A stretch of DNA of 64,000 nt from Sphingobium sp. D43FB (GTDB taxonomy: Bacteria > Pseudomonadota > Alphaproteobacteria > Sphingomonadales > Sphingomonadaceae), in contig NZ_NMUA01000019.1 in the NCBI RefSeq assembly GCF_002312805.1, positions 1 to 64,000 of the forward strand. The letters run 5' to 3'. The notes under the pieces were generated by a model that did not search any database, was not told the origin of the DNA, and saw nothing but the letters and a program-made list of their open reading frames with translations. Positions 26,089-35,419 of this stretch are shown in pieces. Both the position numbers and the translations under genes were made by a program. Numbering within the stretch: the first letter of the stretch is position 1; the number at the start of each line of letters is the position of its first letter.

Positions 26089-28016
26089 CGCACGGCACTC
26101 GTGCAGACCATGTCGGCGCCGCCCAAACGCACGGTCTGCATCATCACCACCGCTTCGGGAAAATCATCGACGCAGCCGCAGTCCTGCACCAATTCCTCGC
26201 CCGCGCCCGCAGGGCAGACATTGCTGTCCTGGCAGGCGTGATAAAAATAATCCCAGCTCATGGGATCACTTTGTCTGGAACCGGTCACACCATCGGGGGC
26301 TGCGGCTATATTGACCTGCGCCTTGCGGGTCTTGCAGATGGGTTCGCACGCATTGACGCTGCCGGACACGGGCAAGGAGAAATTGCGGGTTGTCAGGCTA
26401 TGGCTGCCATCGGCATTCGTCACCCGGTCAGCGAGCAAAGTCTCGGTCGAATGATCGATGATATAGGTGCCGCGCGAGAGATCGGGCTTCGGGACCGCGC
26501 CACTATCGACCGTGCAGGCGTAGCTGCGCTGGCGCTCGAAGAAGGCGCGGTTGATCGACGTCGCGCAGGCGCCCGTGCCGATCAACCGGGTCTGGGGCAG
26601 GGGGGTGAGCCCTGTTTTGACGCCGTTGCGATAGGTGATGACGCCATCGACATCTTCATCATCGAGACGACAGGCATCATTGGCCGCATAGCCTGAACAG
26701 CTATCGACAAGCTGCTCGCTGGTCTTGCAGCCGGCGTCCACCTTCGCTTCGATCGCGGCATAGGCTTCGCCGCCATCGGCAACCGCGACGCGTAACCAGA
26801 TATCATGATCGCCTTGCGTCAGCCTCGAGGTGAGATCGAGGCCGGGATCGACATAGAAGGCGCTCTTCTTCTCGCATTTGCCCGGCGGCGGTCCCGATCC
26901 GGTCCAGACTTCCGGGCCTGAGCCGATCAGTTCGCCGTCGATCCTGATCTGTGCCCAATCGTCCCCGCCAAAGCGGGTCAGAATCAGCTGTTGAAGCCTT
27001 GCGGCGTCCTTGACCCGCAATGTCATATGAAAATCGATAAGAGTGCAGGATCCGCCAGACAGGCTATTGTCGATGGGCGAACCCATGACGAAGGTGCGGC
27101 TGTTTGGGCCTGCGGCATAGGTTGAGTAGCCGCCCACCACGCGGTCGATGATCATCTCGGCGGTCATTTCTTCCTGCGTGATCTGCCGGGTGATGGCGCA
27201 ACTCCGGCGCACCTGCGACGTGCCGGTTCCGGTCGACGAGGCGGAAAGCGCCTGGAAAATGCTGCTCGTTTGCGCGGCGCCATAGGCGTCGCCCGCCATG
27301 GCGCCGGGATTGGCCTTGTAGGCCGTGGCGCCAACCTGCGGTTGCGCCGTGCAGGATGTGGTTTGCGCACCGGTATAGCGGATGAGCGGGCCATCGATGG
27401 ACGCCTGCGCGATGCCGATACGCGGATCGGCCGTGGTGAGCGCGCCGACAACGCCGCCGCCCAGATCCTTGAGGATCGAGGCCATATTGCCCCAGACCAG
27501 ATTGCTGCCGCAGCTATTATTGACGCAGTAACAACCGGCCAGATCGGTCAGCTCGACCTGCGACAGCTTCAGTGCCCCGGATGCAGAAGCGTCCCAGCGG
27601 AAGAAGCGGCACGCGTCCCAACTGCCAGGCGTGCAGGAGATGATCCCATTGGCGCAAATCCCGGACGTGGGGACCGGAACGGTCAGGGCCTCATCGAAGC
27701 TCCCGTCGAGATCGCTGTCGCGCGATATGCTGAGCGTGCCGATATCGCCGGTGGCGTTGGGCTGGGCGAGCAGTTCGAGCAGCGTCGCGCTTTTCTGGCA
27801 GGCAAGATTGGGGGTGAAGGTCTTTTTGGTGTCGACCGTGGTGATGGGCTGTCCCGCCAGACCCGGCGTCACATAATTGCCAAGCAGCGCGTCGCTGTCG
27901 GCGCTCTTCGCTCGCGCGGCGGCCGCCGCAGCTCGGGCGCGGTCCTGCGCGGTCTGCGCATGGAGCGGGGCAGGCAGGCTGAGCGCTGCGACAAGGGCGA
28001 GGGTCGCTCGCTTCAT
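26085..28016 (-). CDS. traN: TraN-like protein, N-terminal partner
   Basis: 643 residues with a signal peptide (ATLALVAALSLPAPLHA). It is a Cys-rich extracytoplasmic protein with DSDLDGSFDE and FFRWDASASG segments, a long central region typical of TraN, and a C-terminal WDYFYHACQDSNVCPAGAGEE block. In F, TraN is an outer-membrane adhesin that stabilises mating pairs by contacting recipient surface proteins. Here the stop overlaps the start of the second TraN-like gene (ATGA). The pair together exceeds F TraN (602 residues), so this looks like an established split rather than a fresh mutation. Confidence 0.82.
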   Translation of the reverse strand: MKRATLALVAALSLPAPLHAQTAQDRARAAAAAARAKSADSDALLGNYVTPGLAGQPITTVDTKKTFTPNLACQKSATLLELLAQPNATGDIGTLSISRDSDLDGSFDEALTVPVPTSGICANGIISCTPGSWDACRFFRWDASASGALKLSQVELTDLAGCYCVNNSCGSNLVWGNMASILKDLGGGVVGALTTADPRIGIAQASIDGPLIRYTGAQTTSCTAQPQVGATAYKANPGAMAGDAYGAAQTSSIFQALSASSTGTGTSQVRRSCAITRQITQEEMTAEMIIDRVVGGYSTYAAGPNSRTFVMGSPIDNSLSGGSCTLIDFHMTLRVKDAARLQQLILTRFGGDDWAQIRIDGELIGSGPEVWTGSGPPPGKCEKKSAFYVDPGLDLTSRLTQGDHDIWLRVAVADGGEAYAAIEAKVDAGCKTSEQLVDSCSGYAANDACRLDDEDVDGVITYRNGVKTGLTPLPQTRLIGTGACATSINRAFFERQRSYACTVDSGAVPKPDLSRGTYIIDHSTETLLADRVTNADGSHSLTTRNFSLPVSGSVNACEPICKTRKAQVNIAAAPDGVTGSRQSDPMSWDYFYHACQDSNVCPAGAGEELVQDCGCVDDFPEAVVMMQTVRLGGADMVCTSAVR

Positions 28017-28339
28017 GGCCAGATCTCGCGCAAAGCGATCTGCCGCGACCCGCGCCGCAACCGGAAAAGAAATATAGCTGGAACAGGGTCGGCAAGCTCT
28101 GCCCGGAATACAGCCTGGCCTTCAAAAACGGTCAGCGTGGCCACGACCATATGCGGCGAAGAGGGGACCGTCGCATGATCGTCTGTATCTGTGGCCACGC
28201 CGACCGTCCGACCGGTGCCGCAGGGGGGATGCGACACCGGCCTGACCGCATGGGGAACGCCTGGCTCGGTGGAATGACGGGCAGACCATCGGCTGATGCG
28301 AGGCGAGGGCATGCGGATCGGGAAAGGCGACCTGTTCAT
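28013..28339 (-). CDS. Small hypothetical protein in tra operon
   Basis: 108 residues between traU and traN, overlapping both by ATGA junctions, which is the main support that it is a gene. It is rich in Pro and Arg with no signal peptide; the C-terminal half (MVVATLTVFEGQAVFRAELADP) looks like beta structure. No family is recognised. The position in the operon corresponds to small accessory genes between traU and traN in F-like systems (trbC in F itself), but no homology is claimed. Confidence 0.6.
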   Translation of the reverse strand: MNRSPFPIRMPSPRISRWSARHSTEPGVPHAVRPVSHPPCGTGRTVGVATDTDDHATVPSSPHMVVATLTVFEGQAVFRAELADPVPAIFLFRLRRGSRQIALREIWP

Positions 28340-29349
28340 GGCGTCGAAACCCCGGCGCAGCAGATCGTCTTTTCAAACAGCATGAACTGGGCATTGTCCT
28401 TGCCCGGCGCATGTTTGGCGCTGGTCCAAAGCGCGCCTGGCCGCCCGATATTGACGCACTGGCCACCCTTGACCGGTTCCATCAGCTGGAACTTGTAGCG
28501 GCTCTTGGTCCAGACCGGCTGCGGGATGAACGAGCAACCATCCGCTGAACTGACGGTAAGGGCGCCAAGCCGCCCCATCATGAAGACGCCGCGCGCGGCG
28601 AGCCCCGCCCAGGCCTCGACGCTGTCGCCAAAATGGATGTCGCCGGCGATCGGATAGGTCGCGCCCCAGGACCCCATGCACCAGAAGAGCGGATCGACGA
28701 CCTTGCCTGCTGCGGCAGCAGCGCTGTCGGCCATGCAGGCAAGGCCGACGGCCGGATTGCCGAACAGGATTGCCTCGGGCTGGATGATCGCGCCCAAGGT
28801 CGCCGACTGCCAGGTCGGCAGGACCTCCGTGATCAGCGCCACGTCGAAGCTGTCATCCTCGATGCAGGGCAGGTCGGTAAACATGTCGAGCATCTTCCAG
28901 ACCGGCGCGATATAATAGTGCATCTGCGCGAACATCTTGCGCGTGTTGGTGCCATCGGAAAGGCTGGTCTGGCTGCCCTGCAGTCTGCCGCCGGTCGGCA
29001 TGATGTCAGCGCCCAGCGCCATCATGCAGCCGGGCTCGGTCACAACATCAACCATCCGATTGGGCGACCAGAAGCTGACCTTCACGCCGAACCAGAATGT
29101 CACGCCCTTGCGACAGGCGCATAATGGCTTGGAGGCCGATTGTGCGTCGAGCGCCTTGCCGAGCGGATCGCTCGGACCCACCTTTACCCCGCCGATGGTG
29201 ATCGGGAAGATGCAGTTCCATCGCACCTTGGTGATCGGATTGAATATCGTGCCCGCCTCGCATTTGGAGGCATGAGCGGGGGACGCGAATGCCAGTGCCG
29301 CGAGGGCCGAGCCGAGCGTCAAAACGCTTCGGACAGAGAGCATCTTCAT
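28336..29349 (-). CDS. traU: Conjugal transfer pilus assembly protein TraU
   Basis: 337 residues with a signal peptide (LGSALAALAFASPAHA). KCEAGTIFNPITKVRWNCIFPITIGG, CACRKGVTFWFGVKVSFWSPNRMVDVV, EPGCMMALG and the Cys pairs toward the end are the conserved TraU blocks. TraU is a periplasmic protein required for DNA transfer more than for pilus synthesis in F. It is coupled to traW upstream (four-base overlap) and to the 108-residue gene downstream. Confidence 0.94.
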   Translation of the reverse strand: MKMLSVRSVLTLGSALAALAFASPAHASKCEAGTIFNPITKVRWNCIFPITIGGVKVGPSDPLGKALDAQSASKPLCACRKGVTFWFGVKVSFWSPNRMVDVVTEPGCMMALGADIMPTGGRLQGSQTSLSDGTNTRKMFAQMHYYIAPVWKMLDMFTDLPCIEDDSFDVALITEVLPTWQSATLGAIIQPEAILFGNPAVGLACMADSAAAAAGKVVDPLFWCMGSWGATYPIAGDIHFGDSVEAWAGLAARGVFMMGRLGALTVSSADGCSFIPQPVWTKSRYKFQLMEPVKGGQCVNIGRPGALWTSAKHAPGKDNAQFMLFEKTICCAGVSTP

Positions 29350-30017
29350 CGCGCAGCCCTCCGCGGACTTGGGGGCATGACGACCTCGGTCAGCACCAGC
29401 TTTTGGCCCGCCTGCGCGACGATCACCGGGGCGACCGTCAGGCCAAGCCGTTGCTTTACGCGCTCTTCGAGCAGGAACAGCGCCCGGCCGTGTCGCTCGC
29501 CCAACGTGATCGCATCGGCATGTGTATCACTAGCCTGGGAAAGACCACCGGCGGCAAGAAGGATGAAATCGGCGGGCCTTGCGGTGCGCAGCGCCCAGGC
29601 CAGATCGCTGGGGTGAACGATGATAAGCCGTTGGGGTAGCGACACATAGGCAAGCGGATTGAAGCTATAGCCTTTGGCGTAAAGCAGCTTTCCGCCCGGC
29701 AGCCGGATATCCTGATCGAGGGTATAGAAAGGCACGACCGTTCGGCGGCGATCGGCGCGAGCGATGCCGAGCGCGGCAGGTTTCATGGCCGACCAGCGCT
29801 CGCGCGGGCCAAAGGCGGCTTTCATGTCGGGAACATGCGCGGCGCGGCTTTCGATCTCGCTCAGGGCATCGGGCTCGGCGATCGGCCAGGTGCGCCCGAT
29901 AATGCTGGTCGCGGCCGTGACGGGGGCGTGCGTCAGCAGTCCTGGCATCAGCGCCAATGGCGCTAATACCCATAGCGCATGACGAGGGCAGCCTGGTCCC
30001 ATGGTTCTAGTGACCAT
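29346..30017 (-). CDS. traW: Conjugal transfer protein TraW
   Basis: 223 residues; ATG 30017 or ATG 30002. A hydrophobic signal segment is followed by IIGRTWPIAEPDALSEIE, the conserved TraW N-terminus, then VPFYTLDQDIRLPGGKLLYAKGYSFNPL and LIIVHPSDLAWAL. The protein is periplasmic and works with TrbC in F-pilus assembly. Its start overlaps the end of the 78-residue membrane gene by 11 bases. Confidence 0.92.
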   Translation of the reverse strand: MVTRTMGPGCPRHALWVLAPLALMPGLLTHAPVTAATSIIGRTWPIAEPDALSEIESRAAHVPDMKAAFGPRERWSAMKPAALGIARADRRRTVVPFYTLDQDIRLPGGKLLYAKGYSFNPLAYVSLPQRLIIVHPSDLAWALRTARPADFILLAAGGLSQASDTHADAITLGERHGRALFLLEERVKQRLGLTVAPVIVAQAGQKLVLTEVVMPPSPRRAAR

Positions 30018-30243
30018 GGCGCTGTTTCCAGTATGGCGGACGGTTCTCGCGCCCCTCGCCGACAGCGGCGCTGATCAGCGCCGCTGTCGCAATGACGGCA
30101 ATGACGGCGCCGAGAATGCGGACGACCGCGGGCACAGAGGGTAACTGCCAGGCGATGCAGGTTTGCACGAGCGCAAGGCCCTGGCTGCCGATGAGCAGAC
30201 GGATGGGTCCTGGCGCGGGCGTGGCGGAGAAGATGCCGTTCAT
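30007..30243 (-). CDS. Small membrane protein of the tra operon (78 residues)
   Basis: ATG 30243 overlaps the upstream stop (ATGA), fixing the start; open frame further upstream is a shadow. One or two hydrophobic segments are present (IRLLIGSQGLALVQTCIAWQ and VVRILGAVIAVIATAALISA), and the C-terminus is basic. No family is recognised. It lies in the traC-traW interval with two other small membrane proteins, a position where F carries small genes such as trbI; equivalence is not established. Confidence 0.65.
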   Translation of the reverse strand: MNGIFSATPAPGPIRLLIGSQGLALVQTCIAWQLPSVPAVVRILGAVIAVIATAALISAAVGEGRENRPPYWKQRHGH

Positions 30244-30617
30244 AACCGCCTCCACCGCTGGGTGATGGTATGAAAGCGCTCGGCGATTGCGTCCCAGGGA
30301 ATGAGGATCAGGCCCGTCGAGCCCGCGCCCATGCCGGCGCAGATGCCAATGAAGATGCCTTCGGCAAGCGGCGTCTGGAAGAGCCACGCTGCGGCAAATG
30401 CGCAAAACGCGGCATTGGCGATGCCGCCTGTCACCAACAGGGCGTAGCTCATCCGCGCATAACGGCGTTCCGCCTGGATGACCGTGACGATCGCCTGCGC
30501 CACCGCGTCGATACCAAGCGCCGGGTTAATCACGCTCCTCGCATAGGCAAGGAGCCCATGGACATCGTCTCCGACGTCGAGGCCAAGATCGAAGCCATTG
30601 CTATGATCGGCCTTCAT
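30240..30617 (-). CDS. Small membrane protein of the tra operon (125 residues)
   Basis: ATG 30617 overlaps the stop of the preceding gene as ATGA. A polar N-terminal about 55 residues precedes two hydrophobic segments (SYALLVTGGIANAAFCAFAA and GIFIGICAGMGAGSTGLIL), giving a two-pass inner-membrane protein with a basic end. No family is recognised. Four-base overlaps on both sides indicate coupled translation with the other traC-traW interval genes. Confidence 0.65.
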   Translation of the reverse strand: MKADHSNGFDLGLDVGDDVHGLLAYARSVINPALGIDAVAQAIVTVIQAERRYARMSYALLVTGGIANAAFCAFAAAWLFQTPLAEGIFIGICAGMGAGSTGLILIPWDAIAERFHTITQRWRRL

Positions 30618-30943
30618 CGCGCCCTCCATTGCCGCAAGCGTGAGAAGACCATCCCGCATGCGCCCGACAGGCCGATCAACAGCATGCCGCTCGCACAGCA
30701 GGCGGCAGCCACCAGGATGCCCGCCCGTATGGCCTGGAGCGGCGGCTGATCGAGCGCTACGCCTGCCACGATGACGAGACTGCCCATCATGCAGGTTTCG
30801 ATGGCCACCAGTCGCAGTCGCCACTGGAAGGCGGCGGCCTCGGCGCGACGGACGACACGCGCTTCGATCATCGCCTCGATCGCCGGGTCGTTTTCCCAGT
30901 CGAGCGCAAGCTGATCGGGATGGGTTACAGGCTTATGCGTCAT
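30614..30943 (-). CDS. Small membrane protein of the tra operon (109 residues)
   Basis: ATG 30943 overlaps the traC stop as ATGA. A charged N-terminus (DQLALDWENDPAIEAMIEAR) is followed by two hydrophobic segments (CMMGSLVIVAGVAL and IRAGILVAAACCASGMLLIG). It resembles the next gene in layout (polar head, two membrane passes), so the two may be a diverged pair or interact. No family is recognised. Confidence 0.65.
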   Translation of the reverse strand: MTHKPVTHPDQLALDWENDPAIEAMIEARVVRRAEAAAFQWRLRLVAIETCMMGSLVIVAGVALDQPPLQAIRAGILVAAACCASGMLLIGLSGACGMVFSRLRQWRAR

Positions 30944-33462
30944 GCCGCCCTCCCGCCCTGGCGAGTATTTCCGCCCAGTATTTGGGCTGGATCGACACCA
31001 GCCAGTTCGCACACCGCCTCCAGCGGATTGCGACCGGCCCGCACCAGCGCCTCGAAGGCGGCAACCTCGTTGGGCGCAGAAGTATTGATCCAGTAGCTGA
31101 AGGGGTCGACCACCAGCCGCGCGATGCCGAGGCCCAATGGGCTGTCGATGAACACTTCGGAATAGTTGGGCTTGGCGTTCCGGACCGATTTCAGAAGATC
31201 GAGGACGAAGCCTGAATAGTCGAGGATCTTGTTATCCACCGCCTTGTCATAGGTGGAGCCTTGGAGCAGGAATTTGGTCGCGGCATTTTCGAGGATCACC
31301 TGTCCGGTGCCGCCAAAGAGCATGAGGTCGTTCATGCTCTGGAGCACGATGCCAAAGCTCCCCTGATATTTGCGCGCGCGGCGATAGCCCTGGCCGAACG
31401 CCTCGGCAAGACGGGAGAGATCCTGCCCGTCGCTGCGGGTCATGAACTGCGCGGCCTCGTCGCACAGGACGAAGCGGGGTTTGTCGCGCGCCGAGAGATA
31501 AAGCTCCTGGGTGACCGCGTTCACCACCACCATCACGATCACGTTGAAGAGGTCAGGCAGCGCCTTCAAGCGTTCGAGCTCCAGCACCACGAACTCGTCG
31601 CGGGAGATGTCGAGCGTAGAGGGACCATTGAAGAAATGGCCATAGGCGCCCTGCGACCCGAAATCGCGCAGGTTGAACGCCAGTTCGCGCGCGACCGGTA
31701 TCAGATGGTCGACCCGGTCGAGGTCGGAGGCGGCATTGTCGGGATAGCGGCCGAGCCAAGCGCGCACCGCGTCGATGCCGTCGTCGCCGCGCCCGCTATC
31801 GACCGTCCATTGGACAGCGGATTTAAGCAGGTTCCATTCCGATGTGGTGACGGGCTTGCGGGTCGAGGCGTTCGCCATCTCAGCGACGATCGCGACCGCC
31901 ATGGCGATCGCCGACTGCTTGTCCTCGCCATCGAGCGCCAGCCCCATGTCGAAAGGGTTGAGCACCAGGCGCTCCTCGCCGATGTCGATATAACGGCCAG
32001 AGCAGAGCGTGCAGAGCTTGCGATAGCTACCGCCGATATCGATGATGCGGATCAGCGCGCCCTGCGCATAATATTGCTGGCACAAATTATTGAGCAGGAA
32101 ACTCTTGCCCGCGCCGCTCTCGGCTGAGACGATGAAATTATAATTGTTGATCCGCGGGTCGAAGAGATCGAGCGTGATGAGCTGGCCCTTGCGTCCGACA
32201 TAGAGAAGAGCCGGGCGGCCGCCGCCGCGAAAATCGGTCTGGACCGGCGCCATGAGGCTGGCGGCCTTAACGGCCATGCGAAAATCGCGTTCCAGCAGTT
32301 TCAATGTCTGCTTCTCGGGATAAAGCCCAAAGGGCAGGCTGGCAGCGAGCAGCACGGGAAGCAGATAGCTTTCCTCCTGCACCATGAAGGGCAGGGGTTC
32401 TGATTCCCACAATCGCTTGGCGCGCGCCGCCATCTCACGCGCCTGGGCGCTGTCGCGACCGAATACCCACATGGTAGGGATCACCGAGACAAAGCGGCTG
32501 TTTGACGCTTCATCCAAGATCCAGCCAATCTCCTCGATCTGCTTGCCGACCTCGACCGCGAAACTGCCCGCGGCCTTCTGCGCCGAGAGGATCTGCGCGC
32601 GCTTGTGGATCTCGAACTGCGAATGGTCGAACAGGACCGAGAGGCAATAGAGGAACGGCCCGCCAATCTGGTCACTATCCTCGGCGCTCCCACGCATCCC
32701 GCCCATGAGCCGGTTAGCCCGCTCGGCGGTGATCCGGCGTGCGGGCGCCTTGGGCGTGAGGCAGCGCGCCACCTGGTTGCCCAGATACACTTCGGGACCC
32801 TCGAAGCAGAGGTCAGGTCCAGCCTCGATAATCTGCCGCGCGATCGATGGGGCGGGCATGCCGCCCATGCTTTCGCTGAGGAACACCCCCGGCGCGGGCG
32901 CGAAGACGCCGTTGAAGATCCGACGATAGAAGCTGACCAGTTCGTCGGGCGGTAGCCGCCGGATACCCATCTTCGCCAATTGCTCCTCGACCTGGCGGCG
33001 CAGGTCCGCGCCGAGCTTCACCCGCGTCTTGATCGCGAGGAACAACCGGAAGTCGCGTACCGGGATGGCATGGAGTGCATCCAGGCCTCTCGTGCCACTG
33101 CGCAGATAGTCGGCCGTACGCCGGGCCGAGGCCTGGACCAGCGGGTCTGGCCTGACCTTCATATCGAGATAGGCATCAAGCGCAGGATCAATCAGCGGAT
33201 CGGCGAAGGTGATAAGCTGGAGGACCGTGCCTTCGGGGAAATGAATGTTGAGCAGCCCGAGCAACGCCTGTTGCACATGGGCGAACATATAGGCGGACGG
33301 CACAAGCTCCCAGGCCTGGCCCCAGCCATCGTCGATGCAGAGGAAAGCTTCCTCCTCTTCGACCCATGCGACCATCGGCAGGAAATCCGAATAGGCGTCG
33401 CGGGTCACGGCGGCGCGCAGGCGCCGATAGCTCAGACCCTTGTGGCCGGGCCGCGCGCTCAT
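30940..33462 (-). CDS. traC: Type IV secretion ATPase TraC
   Basis: 840 residues. The N-terminal TraC_F domain (YSDFLPMVAWVEEEEAFLCIDDGWGQAWEL) is followed by the VirB4-like ATPase core: Walker A in SAESGAGKSFLLNN, Walker B in PRFVLCDEAAQFM, plus FGIVLQSMNDLM. TraC is the cytoplasmic, membrane-associated ATPase that powers F-pilus assembly. It is coupled by ATGA overlaps to traV upstream and the small membrane gene downstream. Length matches the family (about 800-880). Confidence 0.95.
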   Translation of the reverse strand: MSARPGHKGLSYRRLRAAVTRDAYSDFLPMVAWVEEEEAFLCIDDGWGQAWELVPSAYMFAHVQQALLGLLNIHFPEGTVLQLITFADPLIDPALDAYLDMKVRPDPLVQASARRTADYLRSGTRGLDALHAIPVRDFRLFLAIKTRVKLGADLRRQVEEQLAKMGIRRLPPDELVSFYRRIFNGVFAPAPGVFLSESMGGMPAPSIARQIIEAGPDLCFEGPEVYLGNQVARCLTPKAPARRITAERANRLMGGMRGSAEDSDQIGGPFLYCLSVLFDHSQFEIHKRAQILSAQKAAGSFAVEVGKQIEEIGWILDEASNSRFVSVIPTMWVFGRDSAQAREMAARAKRLWESEPLPFMVQEESYLLPVLLAASLPFGLYPEKQTLKLLERDFRMAVKAASLMAPVQTDFRGGGRPALLYVGRKGQLITLDLFDPRINNYNFIVSAESGAGKSFLLNNLCQQYYAQGALIRIIDIGGSYRKLCTLCSGRYIDIGEERLVLNPFDMGLALDGEDKQSAIAMAVAIVAEMANASTRKPVTTSEWNLLKSAVQWTVDSGRGDDGIDAVRAWLGRYPDNAASDLDRVDHLIPVARELAFNLRDFGSQGAYGHFFNGPSTLDISRDEFVVLELERLKALPDLFNVIVMVVVNAVTQELYLSARDKPRFVLCDEAAQFMTRSDGQDLSRLAEAFGQGYRRARKYQGSFGIVLQSMNDLMLFGGTGQVILENAATKFLLQGSTYDKAVDNKILDYSGFVLDLLKSVRNAKPNYSEVFIDSPLGLGIARLVVDPFSYWINTSAPNEVAAFEALVRAGRNPLEAVCELAGVDPAQILGGNTRQGGRAA

Positions 33463-34064
33463 GGCCGTTTGTCCGGATGGATGGTAAGCGGCATGGCCTC
33501 TTGCGTCGGCACGTCTGTGTTGCCCGGTTCGGGCTCGCGCATCGTGCGCAGCACCGGTGGCGCAGGCGTTCGCCCGCCCGGTTCCACCAGATAGTCGCCC
33601 ACGACCCAGGCGGGCCGGTCGAGAATCGAATAGACATAGCGCGCCATATAGAGCCGGTCGGGGCGCTGCCTGTCGGCATAGGGAAGGATCAGTGTCCGGA
33701 TCGTGCGTGAAGGGCGCAGCATCGGCGATCCGGGAGCCTCGATCAGCGCGCCGACATGGCCCTGGCCAGGTTGCGATATAGCCTGGGGTGTCGCCGCAGC
33801 CCTGGCGGGCCCCATGTCTCTGCCGCGGCCTTGCTTCTTGTCCGGAGCGAGCAGCTTGCGATCATGGGTGACGGCCGGATCGGATCTGGAGGCACGGCCC
33901 GCGACCGCATCGGCATAGGCTTGGCCCGGATGAATGCACTGGCCATGATCGCTATTTTTGCACGAGAATTTCTCGCTATAGGGCGACATCACCGATCCCA
34001 TGGTCGCGCAGCCGGGCAGCGCGAGAAGGGGCAGGACGAGGAGGCAGGGTCGGAGCATCTTCAT
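33459..34064 (-). CDS. traV: Outer-membrane lipoprotein TraV
   Basis: 201 residues from ATG 34064, preceded by GGGAGA. The lipobox LALPGC after the hydrophobic leader predicts lipidation, followed by MSPYSEKFSCKNSDHGQCIH, the conserved Cys pair region of TraV. TraV anchors the outer-membrane core complex of the type IV channel together with TraK and TraB (VirB7-like role). Confidence 0.9.
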   Translation of the reverse strand: MKMLRPCLLVLPLLALPGCATMGSVMSPYSEKFSCKNSDHGQCIHPGQAYADAVAGRASRSDPAVTHDRKLLAPDKKQGRGRDMGPARAAATPQAISQPGQGHVGALIEAPGSPMLRPSRTIRTLILPYADRQRPDRLYMARYVYSILDRPAWVVGDYLVEPGGRTPAPPVLRTMREPEPGNTDVPTQEAMPLTIHPDKRP

Positions 34065-34090
34065 GTCTTTGTCTCCCATGGGCGCGGACA

Positions 34091-35419
34091 TCAGAATTTG
34101 GCTCCCGCGCCGGGTTTGATTTCGAGGGTGGCGCCCTCCTGGATCACCACGACCACATCCTTGGCGGCGCCCACTTCGACGATGGGACCAGCCTGGCGGG
34201 CGAGATCGAGATAGAAGTCGGTGAGCTTGTCGGAGGATTTGGAGAGCCCGCCGGCAATGCCGGTCCTGGCGGCGTCGCCGGCATCAAGCGTGCGCACTGT
34301 TCCCAGCGCCGAGGTCGAGGTGTTGCCGAACGTGCTTTCGACCGACTGCGAGATGCCGCTGATGGTCCCGGCGATGAAGGCGCGCGCCAGCGTCGCCCCG
34401 GCCCGCGTCACCACCTTGCCCGATAGGCCCTTCTTGCCGTCGGTATCGACGAAGAAGCCCTTGACCGGTTGATCGACGATCGAATGCTCGTCGAAATCCA
34501 CACAGGACAGCGATACGAGCTGGACCTCGACCCGCTCCTTGGCAAGACTCCCGGTGGCGTTGCCGACCACAAAGCAGCCGGCAAGGTTGGCCTTCACCTC
34601 ATTGGGGAGGACGGCAGGCGCCTGCACCCGGGCGATGATCGGTTCAGGATTACTCGTCGCGTCCCGGCTCGCCAGCGCGTCGATCCCGGTCAGGAGCCGC
34701 GCCTTCATGAAACCAGGCGGTAAATAGATCGTCCGACTCTTTTTTTTGGAGGAGGATGACGTGTCGGCCGCGCCCTGGGCCATGACCGGACCGGCCGCCG
34801 AGCCGATCGCGCCGACCGTTTTTTCGACTGGCGGTGCTGGTGGAGCAGGTGGCGCAACCGGCCCGGTCGGCGGCGCAGGCAGCCTGTCGGCATCCGCGCT
34901 GATGTCGCCGGTCTCGGGCGGGTAGGGCAGGGCTGGAACGTTGTCGGGCAGGGCGGGGGGAAGGTCGCCATCCATGGTCTGTCCGCCCGGAGCCGTCGTG
35001 CCGCCAGGCAGCACTTTGCCTTCCTCGATCGCGCTGACACGGTCGCCCAGCAACTGCTGACCATCGAGAACCTTCTTCAAATCCCCGCGCAGTTTGACCT
35101 CAAGACTGTCGCCGCGCAGCCCCGCGCCCATGTTGAGCGATGCGGCGGGATCGGTGGGCTTGACGTCTTCCTTGCTGCCCGATGCCGCGTAAAGGCCGAT
35201 CCCGAGCGCACCGACAGCGACACCGACGGCGAGCTGGCGCGCGCGCAGTTTCTGCCGCGCCGACATTTTGGCCCATTGCGCCTTAAGGTCGAGCAAGGCC
35301 GGAGACGGGCGGCGCGGGGCGTCCTCCTTCGGTCCGCCGCTCTGGGCGGCGAGATGGGCCTGATAGGGCGACAGGCCTTCCGGCGTCTCCGCTGCGTCTT
35401 TGTTCTTGTCGCCGCTCAT
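34091..35419 (-). CDS. traB: Conjugal transfer protein TraB (VirB10-like)
   Basis: 442 residues. A cytoplasmic head, a single membrane segment near residue 65 (LAVGVAVGALGIGLYAAS), a Pro-rich spacer (LPYPPETGD and PTGPVAPPAPPAPP) and a C-terminal TrbI/VirB10 domain (FMKARLLTGIDA, VRTLDAGDAA, VVVVIQEGATLEI) are in the usual order. TraB spans the envelope and links the inner-membrane complex to the TraK-TraV outer core. It starts four bases inside the end of traK. Confidence 0.94.
   Translation of the reverse strand: MSGDKNKDAAETPEGLSPYQAHLAAQSGGPKEDAPRRPSPALLDLKAQWAKMSARQKLRARQLAVGVAVGALGIGLYAASGSKEDVKPTDPAASLNMGAGLRGDSLEVKLRGDLKKVLDGQQLLGDRVSAIEEGKVLPGGTTAPGGQTMDGDLPPALPDNVPALPYPPETGDISADADRLPAPPTGPVAPPAPPAPPVEKTVGAIGSAAGPVMAQGAADTSSSSKKKSRTIYLPPGFMKARLLTGIDALASRDATSNPEPIIARVQAPAVLPNEVKANLAGCFVVGNATGSLAKERVEVQLVSLSCVDFDEHSIVDQPVKGFFVDTDGKKGLSGKVVTRAGATLARAFIAGTISGISQSVESTFGNTSTSALGTVRTLDAGDAARTGIAGGLSKSSDKLTDFYLDLARQAGPIVEVGAAKDVVVVIQEGATLEIKPGAGAKF

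Noticed and set aside
24919..26241. 440-codon forward frame opposite the second traN gene
   Set aside because: It is antisense to a gene with clear signal peptide and Cys motifs; its translation has no recognisable fold.
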